This document shows, piece by piece, positions 55,913 to 64,000 of a stretch of DNA of 64,000 nucleotides; position 1 is the stretch's first letter, and each line of letters starts with the position of its first letter. A program made the position numbers and the translations under genes. The stretch covers positions 71,897,842-71,961,841 of the forward strand of contig OZ023273.1 of NCBI GenBank assembly GCA_964007475.1, in the 5' to 3' direction. The notes beneath the pieces are model-generated. The model was not told the origin of the DNA and did not search any database. It saw nothing but the letters and a program-made list of their open reading frames with translations. Source of the stretch: Hybos culiciformis (lineage: Eukaryota > Arthropoda > Insecta > Diptera > Hybotidae).

Positions 55913-56837
55913 GGTTTCTTAAATATAATAAAAAAAAAAGTATTCTTATTCTAATTTTTCTGAAAAAAATTATGACAATTCTGAGAAAAAATTCTATATG
56001 AAAATGGATTTTTACCCTCTACCAAAAATCATCAAACGCCGCTAAAGAAGTATAAACTTCAAAAATTCAAGCTTCTTCATGATCCATATTAAAAAACCAA
56101 AATTTAACATAAATAAAACACAAAAATGAAAAGTTTGATACAAAATCAAAACCAGTCAGCCTTCTGGAAGCAATTAGGTAAAAGATATAATGTCAACATA
56201 ATGTTAACAAAAGGAATAAATTAGCATTGACGAACTTTGAAGTTACACGAAATTAAAAAATACACAATAAATATACATACCATACATAAAATTACATTGT
56301 ATACACAATTTATAAAAGCAATAGACTTTTAAATAATATTTTCAGTATTGAAAATTATATTCTTGAAATCCAAACCATATATAATACCACCATTAATAAT
56401 AATTCTTTAAAAATTTTCAAATAAATATATATAAATTAATGCGTGCATGTGGTGAGCATTTTTAATTTAAAGTATATACATAGGTAAAAGAACATCATAA
56501 ATCAAAATAAATTAAATAGAACGGTATCAGTTGGCGGAAAAATTTAATTTAACTTAAAAATTTATAATTTATAATTTTTTTTTATTTTAAGTTTAACTAT
56601 TTTTTTTTTATTAACAGAAAACTAATGTTATATGTTTAAATTACTGTTTCTAATTGAAAATTTAATTTTCAATAAGAGTTCTGTATTGGTTTCTAACCAC
56701 GAATCAAATTATGTCTGCATAGTAGTAGTTTTAGTGCAGTGGATTTGAAGGTAAAATTACGCATCAAAATATAAATTTGACATAATTAATTTTCGTAATC
56801 GACCGTCAGATATATCGACCTATAAGCTGTAGATGGC
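55913..56837. other. AT-rich stretch with the right satellite flank
   Basis: The satellite flank copy lies at 56010-56068. The rest shows no gene or repeat. Confidence 0.5.
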
Positions 56838-57130
56838 TCTGGGAACTAACTCATCACGAACTAACTGCGCAAAACGAAAATGAACTAACTCATCAAAAAA
56901 ATGCGGATTTAAAGTAAAAATTAAAAATGAACTAACTCCTGAAAATTTTAAGTGAATTAACTCATCAATAGAGGAACTAACTCATCAAAATTAATATTAT
57001 TCTTAAAAACGAACTAACTCATCATTTTTAAAAGATGAACTAAGTCATCAAAAATTGGAAATCATTAAATTTATGATGACTTAGTTCATGATGAACAAAC
57101 TCATCAAAATTAGTTAATGAACTAAGTCCT
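56838..57130. repeat. Cluster of gaactaactcatca motifs
   Basis: About eleven copies of gaactaactcatca or close variants (for example gaactaagtcatca, gaactaactcctga) occur at irregular spacing in 290 bp, with one in reverse (tgatgacttagttcatgatg). Confidence 0.8.
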
Positions 57131-57249
57131 CAAAAAAAAGTTTTATTTTGAATTTTATTACTAAAACTAAATTTAGTATTTTTTTATGTTTATTTAATAT
57201 ATTAAATACAAATTTCACGAAAATAAAAATTTATTTGATATCCTGGTTT

Positions 57250-57376
57250 TTAATTATTCGATCGAAAAACTTGTATAGTATCCTCAACCGGAGCGCGACA
57301 AATAGGGCATAAAAAATTTTTTTCATTTAATGCACAAGCTTGGGCCGAAATTAATAAATTGCATTCGTGGCAGATG
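57250..57376 (-). CDS. RING-finger C-terminus, partial (runs into the gap)
   Basis: The last 42 residues before the stop at 57250 read ICHECNLLISAQACALNEKN, then FLCPICRAPVEDTIQVFRS and NN. CHEC followed by CPIC with about 19 residues between supplies the last four zinc ligands of a C3HC4 RING (sites C5, C6, C7 and C8); CPICRAPV followed by IxVFRS is a frequent end of E3 ubiquitin ligases with a C-terminal RING. The first half of the ring lies in the N gap. No repeat surrounds it closely, so it may be the last exon of a real cellular gene; a fragment captured by a mobile element is the alternative. The protein cannot be named. Confidence 0.6.
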
Positions 57377-57576
57377 NNNNNNNNNNNNNNNNNNNNNNNN
57401 NNNNNNNNNNNNNNNNNNNNNNNNNNNNNNNNNNNNNNNNNNNNNNNNNNNNNNNNNNNNNNNNNNNNNNNNNNNNNNNNNNNNNNNNNNNNNNNNNNNN
57501 NNNNNNNNNNNNNNNNNNNNNNNNNNNNNNNNNNNNNNNNNNNNNNNNNNNNNNNNNNNNNNNNNNNNNNNNNNNN
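57377..57576. other. Assembly gap (200 N)
   Basis: Exactly 200 N characters, probably a placeholder of unknown real size, placed between two coding fragments on opposite strands. Confidence 0.98.
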
Positions 57577-57718
57577 TTTGATTTTTTGGAGCAAACGAAC
57601 TACAAAATTATCTGAAATTGTTGTCTCGCAAAATTGAAAATGATATTAATCCAGAAAACATTTTAAACTGGATTTATAACAATAATGTTGAAGAACTCTT
57701 TCCAAATGCACTGATTTA
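57577..57718 (+). pseudogene. Coding-like fragment, unassigned (possibly hAT-derived)
   Basis: One frame runs open from soon after the gap to the TAA at about 57718, about 46 codons, ending NILNWIYNNNVEELFPNALI. The residue mix looks protein-like. The EELFPN segment resembles the start of the hAT dimerisation region (often ELFPNxxIALRI), but the similarity stops there. A MITE begins directly at the stop and may have truncated it. It could equally be a chance ORF. Confidence 0.35.
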
Positions 57719-58376
57719 AGGGTATTACCATAAAGGAAGTATAAATATTAGAAATTTATTCCATACAAAAAATTCAAATTTAAAAAAATTAAACAAAAAA
57801 TATGACACAAAAAATTTGAAATCGCTATCCCATTATACCTTGTTCGCATTATAATTTAAATTCCACTTATATTCCGAAAAACAAATTGCCGTTCGCATTA
57901 CAATATTTGATGAGAACTGGAATTTGATGATGTATAAAAAACAATTGAGAAAGAGAAAAAATGTTTGTTGTTCAAAATTTTGACTTTTTATCTCGCTTTT
58001 TATGAATTTTATTTTGTTTTTTCTTCATTTTGACTCGAATTTGACAAAAAAAATTGTTGCCAACTTTAACAAAATTTCAAAAAGTAAGTGAAAGTAACTA
58101 TAAATGTAGAATTCCAAACTTGACAAACTGGAATATAAAAGTGGAATATACAAATTCCGGAATATTTTTTATATGAAAAATCCAGTTCATATTCCTGAAA
58201 TATTCCGGAAAACAGCATATTCCACAAATATTCTCCTAATGCGAACACCATATTGCCGACAATTGGGATAGTGATTTCATATACCTAGACCACCATTTTT
58301 TGTTTAGTTTTTTTAATATGAATTTTTTGTATGGAATGAATTTCTCTTATTTATGCTTACTTTGTGGTATTACTAA
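57719..58376. mobile_element. Long-armed MITE, about 655 bp
   Basis: The left arm ggtattaccataaaggaagt ... aaattaaacaaaaaatatg ... gctatcccattat ... gttcgcatta pairs with the right arm in reverse (about 58240-58376: taatgcgaacaccatatt ... gggatagtgatttca ... ctttgtggtattact). Arms are about 130 bp and about 80% alike by eye. The core has repeated gaattcc/ggaatat words. Non-coding. Confidence 0.72.
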
Positions 58377-58757
58377 CTTTACCCGTTTCAGTTGCTAAAG
58401 GTGAGACAACTTTTCCAAAATTAAAACTGATCAAAAATTACTTCAGATCAACTATCGGGCAAGAAAAATGGAATTTAGCTAGTGTTTACTTTTTGTAGCC
58501 TTTAAGTATCTAATTGAAAACTTTTTCAAAGGCGCCAATCATTCCTTGCACACACACAAAAAAAAACCACGCGCCGGGCCTGTATATATCCCATGTTATT
58601 TAAATGGGAAATGGAAAATTAGATACAGACACCTCTAAATATTAATATTAAGAGCTCCGCTTTGAACAGGCTTCTTTTCTTACCTTCTTGCAAGTTTTCA
58701 CCCTGTTTTTTCGTTGAAAAAAAAAAGTCGCCTAAAAATGGCACACCCTAATATATA

Positions 58758-58804
<47 letters not shown>

Positions 58805-60803
58805 TATACATATATATACATATATATATTTATATATATACATACTTTTTTTTTTGTCTATGATGCAAACGTATACATTCGGTTTTTTGAAGTAAGTCCT
58901 CCATATGTTTATATGTGTAAACGATACAGCATTATACCATTTTTTTTAATCCTTCTTTTTTTCTTTTTTTCTTTTTTTTTGTTGGAGCATCACAAACAGC
59001 ATAAGAAATAAGAAATTGTGACGTTTATAGGAAATGAAGTCAATATACAGGAAAATGTGATATTAACAGAAGGGAATAAATATAAAAGCTATATAAAAAA
59101 AAATTCTCGTCTACTTTGTTGTATATATATATTTCCCTTAAAAAGTATATATTTTTTACTTTTTCTTTTGATATTTTAAAGTTTTATTCCAAAATATTTA
59201 TTTATAATAATAAAGAATTTAAAAGAAAAAATTTTTTATCCGCTCCCCTTTAAAATGCTGCGCCATGTGGTTTTCAAATAAATAAAAATTTTACGAGCTT
59301 TGGTTTTTTTGGTTAGAAAATAAATTTATAGTGCTGCTGCATACTTCAATGACGTTCTACCTCTGTTTTATTTTTCCAAATATTTGTGTGCACAATATAA
59401 AAATAAAGTGTTTTCCTTCCTTTTACTTTTTTTAAATATATACATATAGATAACAACTTTTAAAAGTTCTTATCTAAATATATATTAATTTTTTGAACTG
59501 GAAAAATTGGTTTTCATACGTTTTGAAAAGTATATAGTAAATGGATTTCTTAAAGAAGTACAAAATTTTGATGTTTACTCAATAAAAAATATTAAGAATT
59601 TTGTTTATTAGATTTTATAGTTTTTTAAAGAAATTTTGTAATATCACTTGATTTTTTAATAATATTTTTAAGTAATTAAGAAATTTGCCAACTTTGGCCG
59701 ACGCCCTTTTTTAGTATATCTTTACTTTGCAAAATATCTAACCAAAATGCTCCTTTTTATTTTATATCTAAATTTCCCCTTTCTAAATCCTTTTATTTAA
59801 TATTTCCTGAAATATTTCCTAAACTCTTCTTTCTCTTTCTATCTAATAAATCTATTTGCACATGTTCTATCAATTTTTAAATGCTTACTTCAATTTAGCT
59901 ATACTATTCAGTCAACTTTGTATAACTACTAGAACTAAAGAAAATATCTTCTCTATACTAATAGTAACTAACTGCTACACTAACATCAATGCTTTTGGAG
60001 ATTGCTAACCGTCGGCAGAAGAAAGCCATTCTTGATTATGAAAGACTTTACAGCCCTCTTTGCAACAACCTCAACGGTATTTTGTCAACTGTTAGGCACG
60101 GAAGTTGATAGTAAATTTTAAGGAAGGAATTGACTGAGTTCTCTGTCATTTTCGTTACTAAAATTGAGCACCCTTATTGAAAATAGAGGCTCTATTGAAA
60201 TTTGATAATAATTTTAAAATTTATTTGAATTAGGTTTCAAAATTATTAAATGGGTTCAATGGGAAAACTTATACTTTAAAATTTAAAGAATTAATATTAT
60301 AACGTATTTTTTTTTTGTTCGAAAACCATTAAATTTAAAGAATATCTCTCAAAAATGTTGCAAAAATATTTAAAATGGTTGTTATGAAATGCTTGCAAAA
60401 TATAAAACATATGCATGAAAAACCACATAAGGTGTATAGATATATTTTATTATATATGACTTGGTTAAGAAGTCTCGACGACGTTAAAATTATTTTATGT
60501 TTTTTTTATTAAAGGTTTGCAGAACTTCGAGGGTGTTTTTTATTTTTCGTATTAAAAGGAACAAAAGCTGCATGAAAATATATCAATAGGTATATAAAAT
60601 GGAATCTTTAAGATTGTGAATAAAATTTCAAATGTACATATATATTTGTATTTATTGTTGATACACAATGGAATGGCATAATGATATGTTTATAGCTTAG
60701 ACGCGAACCCATGTTGATTTAATTTAAGGCAGGTATGAGACTACGAAAGAGGCTGCATGTATTAAATTAAAAGCTTAAAGATAAGGGAATTACTACATTG
60801 TAT
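58377..60803. other. AT-rich stretch with a (TA)n microsatellite
   Basis: A (TA)n/(TATACA)n tract runs from about 58757 to 58845. No gene is recognised; a slightly GC-richer part at 59990-60130 has no long ORF. Confidence 0.5.
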
Positions 60804-61140
60804 ATATCGTCCCATCAATGCTTATTTGTCGCAACTAACATAAACCTAGTTTTGAGATAATCGAGTTTAAAGTTCAAAAGCTGATTATAGCCGATCTGTT
60901 AGTTTTATCAACAATTTCAAAACAACATTCGTTTCTACGACGGGATAACTTTTTTCTCGTGAAAGCACTTTCTTTCAACGTTAATAGTTTTTGAGTTATT
61001 ATGCTTCGAATTTTTGTAAATTGTCGTATCTGCACTAAAACGTTTCGATCGTTGTCGTATCTGACATTTAAGAAACAAAGAGTTTTTTATCTAATTTCTA
61101 TTTAAAGTGTAATAAATACGACACCTAAAATCAAGTATTT

Positions 61141-61855
61141 GCTTTTAAGGGAATTGTAGGGGCTCTGTAACAATATGAAAAAGATAGAGGCGGATGGTAC
61201 TGATCAACGTTAACGACTATTCACACACTCAGTGGATACAAAATTGTCCCAATCTGTGGTGAAAGCTAAGTCAAGTTGTCTTGGGAGAGAATTTCTTACA
61301 GCAGATATTTGTTGAAGTCCGTTGTTGAACCGCGTCAAGAAAAGAACAAATAGATTCACCTGAAGGATTTACGGGGATCAGAAAGAATTAACCGTCATTG
61401 TGTTTCCAATCAATACTAGTAAGATTATAATCACCCGCAATGATAAATTCATCTAAGGGTTCAAGGATGTTGGAAATGAAATATATTGCCTTAAGGACAT
61501 TGTCATAAATACCACTATTGGTTTTAGGTGGAATGTAGCAGAACATTGTATAGATATTTTTATCTAATAATTCAACCTTCACACAAATAGTTTCCAAGTG
61601 TTCTGTGTTAGGGATAGAAATTTGGGATACATTAAAAGTGTTTCTTATAACGATTAATACACCTTTTGGAATTGTATTGGGTGGTAAAGAGTCATCGTTA
61701 TATCTATTCCTTTTAAAAACGATAAATTCTTGATTAAATATCTCAAGGTTGTTGATACTATAGGACAACCAAGTCTCTGTCAAAAGGTAAATATCAAAAT
61801 TTAGAATGGTTGAGTTAAGAAAAATTTTAGAAGTTTTAGAAATTGTAAATTGTAA
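61141..61855 (-). pseudogene. LINE endonuclease relic
   Basis: The main frame (ATG 61912, whose first 20 or so codons come from family H) reads FDIYLLTETWL and FIIAGDYNLTSIDW, the metal-binding and catalytic blocks of LINE AP endonucleases. After a stop at 61388 and frame changes, RNSLPRQLDLAF (about 61265-61300) and YHPPLSF (about 61180-61200) complete the order; the last has the catalytic H. The protein would have nicked target DNA to prime reverse transcription. It lacks RT and anything upstream of the endonuclease. It may be the same LINE type as the RT relic at 21.6-22.0 kb, but no overlap exists to test that. Confidence 0.7.
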
Positions 61856-62050
61856 GTTATATTTACTACCGTAGAATTTATAGGTCAGTAAATGGTATAT
61901 TACATGCGTCAATACACATGTAATTATTTACTTAAGTCAATTTTATTTACACACTTCCGTGTTAAGTAAATTTTATTTACTTACTTCATTTTGAAGTTTT
62001 GTTTATTTTTTGCATTGCAAATGTATAGATTGCAACTACGTCTCCCTTAG
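61856..62050 (-). repeat. Dispersed repeat (family H), copy 3
   Basis: On the minus strand this reads gtagttgcaatctatacatt, tgcaatgcaaaaaataaaca, gaagtaagtaaataaaattt and gtattgacgcatgtaatata, as in 1968-2120. The hairpin half of the family is absent. Confidence 0.78.
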
Positions 62051-62569
62051 AAATCAAGACCTACAAGTTGTCTAAGTTATTAAAAATCTGTATAGAGTAC
62101 GACGAATCAGAAATCAAATAAGACTTAACAAACTTGCCTTATATGAAACACTACAGTATTGTGAACGACAAATAAGCAGCCAATTGTTAATGACAAGATA
62201 CGCCTAATTTTATATTTTTTTTAAACATACGACAAATAAGAAATTAGTTTTCAAATAGAAGAAAAAAATAAAATCAAGTATTTAATACGACAAACAGAAA
62301 TTAAAAGTGTCTGAAGTGTAATTTAATAAAAAACTAAAATTTCTCATATAAAAAAATATTAGTTTATCAGGTAAGACAAATAAGAACGATTTTTTTCCCA
62401 AATTTTGCGTTTACGATAAAGTCGATACTGACTATCTCGGGATTGGAGGTAGGTATCGTCATATGGATACGTGCAAAAAAAAGATTTAAAATTTTTAGTA
62501 TATATGAGCCAATAATATCAAAATCTCAAAAAAGTCAGTTACGACAAATAAGCATTGATGGGACGATAT

Positions 62570-64000
62570 GTAGTTTACCTTGCTTAGTAATTATTATTCG
62601 TGTTTATTTAAATCGGATTAAAAGAAAGGGGGCCGAATAGTTCAAACGAAATAATTGAAATTTTCCTTAGACAACATAATGTGTAATAAAATTAAGAGAG
62701 ATGTAAATGTCAAATATCAATGCTGTAAAGATTATCATGTAAATAATCTATAACCTCAAAATGTAAAATATTGTAAAAACTAAAACTATATCTTAAATAA
62801 ACTTGAATTGAAATGAAAAATGTATTTTGTGATAAAAATGTTACCCAGTACACAACATCATCAGGGTTAAAATAAAAAAATGTATTCTGTCTTGTAAATT
62901 GTTTATTTTCTTTAAAAAAAAATTCAAATTCTTGATATGAATTAATTATTTTCGTGATCTTAATCAAGTATCATTCATTTGACACATATACGTATAAACC
63001 CCAGAAATTAACTTCAAAACCACTTTAACCCCGCTACTGCAATCTTCTTATAATTGCGGCCAAAATATTTTTGGTTCTTATACGAAAATTAAGGAAACAG
63101 TGTTACAGAATTATTTAAAAATGCTGAAAGAATAATAATTTTGCAAACTAAAAAAATTCAATTTTTTTATTTTTAAGGACCAATTCGTATGAATTTCTTT
63201 TCATCAAAAAAAAAATTCCTTTTTCATAAAAGGAAAGAAAATATTTCAATAATTTTCAACAATTGAATCAGAATATCCTTGATTAATAAAAAAAAATAAT
63301 ATTATTGTTTTAGAATTTCAATGTCGTTAAAACTATGTTTAAGAATTGAAAAGGAAATAAAATATTTGTAAGTGAATGACCGTTCAATAATATTTTGTTG
63401 CAATAGGTTTTGTAAATTTGTAATATATATGAACAACAAATTAATTAATTTCCAATAAAGTGTTGATTGAGTTTAAACTATTATTTTGTTTAAAACAAGA
63501 AAAAGTACATAATATGTAGATCTCAGTTTGAAAATCTAGAAAATACTGAAATCAAATAATCGTATACAAAAGTTATTTTTTGTTAAGTGTATTTTGAATG
63601 AAACAAAAATATGCAAAGAAATGTGCAATACTTCAACAGCTTATCGAAAATTATTGCCTTAACCGTAACTATATATATGTAACTAACCGTCAACCCGTGC
63701 TTAGCAACTGATTTATTTTTGAAACTGGAATTTTTGTTATCAGGTTGATAGAGAATTATAGGACACAGTTGTTTTATAAATTTGGGGTAAGTATCTAAGG
63801 GGAATTAAGATTTATCATTTTTACTTATTCGACACACAAATTGTATAAAAATGAATGAACTTATGATATCCTCTCCTTAAACAAGTTTCCCAACCAAACC
63901 AAATTTGTGTTTTTAAACATTTCCTCTTTTTATGAACCAAATTTAAAAGAAATATGATGATATTTTGAAGTCTTCCCCCAGGACAGGTCCCTGGGTAGGG
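62570..64000. other. AT-rich non-coding stretch
   Basis: No gene or structured repeat recognised; ORFs of 65-85 codons have no domain. Confidence 0.5.

Larger units (their letters stand above)
60804..62569. mobile_element. TIR element, TA target, carrying LINE and family H pieces
   Basis: The left end tcgtcccatcaatgcttatt (plus tgtcg) is repeated in reverse at about 62545-62567 (acaaataagcattgatggga plus cga). TA flanks both ends, as in Tc1/mariner elements. The word acgacaaataag recurs inside near the right end (about 62165, 62225, 62365, 62533) and gtcgtat near the left (61022, 61053). A LINE relic and a family H copy are inserted in the middle; no transposase is present. Confidence 0.68.

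Overview
The window looks like gene-poor, repeat-dense DNA from an AT-rich arthropod, most probably insect, nuclear genome. Evidence: very high A+T with long homopolymer runs, no bacterial-style gene packing, insect-type mobile elements (Ty3/gypsy, I-like LINE, several hAT, Tc1/mariner and foldback elements), a large satellite array and two 200-N scaffold gaps. I cannot name the species. I see no convincing complete cellular gene; the only candidates are a partial RING-finger exon on the minus strand (57250-57376) and a short plus-strand coding fragment (57577-57718), on either side of the second gap.

Layout. 0-13 kb: terminal-inverted-repeat (TIR) elements, a SINE-like copy with 5S rRNA similarity, a mariner transposase relic (about 3.8-4.0 kb), an internally deleted ZBED/GTF2IRD2-type hAT (5.3-6.15 kb), an exact hAT MITE (6184-6639) and a 1.27-kb foldback (8.0-9.3 kb). 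12.4-17.9 kb: a Harbinger-like MITE (TTA duplication) interrupted by a complete, very young Ty3/gypsy element (13014-17854, identical 281-bp LTRs, ccggt duplication, one intact 1368-codon Gag-Pol ORF). 18-28 kb: repeat copies, a LINE reverse-transcriptase relic (21.5-22.05 kb), hairpin-bearing repeats and short tandem arrays.

28.4-34.9 kb: a minus-strand I-like LINE with ORF1 (three CCHC knuckles) and ORF2 (endonuclease, RT, RNase H). ORF2 is broken by a 1099-bp hAT insertion that itself carries another inverted-repeat element, by a frame offset in the endonuclease, and by one in-frame TAA between RT and RNase H. 35.6-36.5 kb: a Helitron-like element. 38.4-40.9 kb: a TIR element with a second 5S-like SINE, then a foldback built of 16-bp units. 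41.7-47.4 kb: a hAT MITE, a duplicated large palindrome and a tRNA-like repeat joined to an ATCCCTG array.

48.1-55.8 kb: about 60 copies of a roughly 106-bp satellite with three-monomer higher-order organisation, a recent segmental duplication offset by exactly 3204 bp and a MITE carried along by it. 56.8-64 kb: a cluster of AACTAACTCATCA motifs, the gap with its two coding fragments, a long-armed MITE, and a TIR element (60804-62569) holding a LINE endonuclease relic.

The elements do not form a pathway. The window is best read as a layered record of nested transposition, with several independent repeat families built from short phrase-like motifs in both orientations. Alignments were made by eye; clade names are inferences unless target-site duplications or catalytic motifs are quoted.
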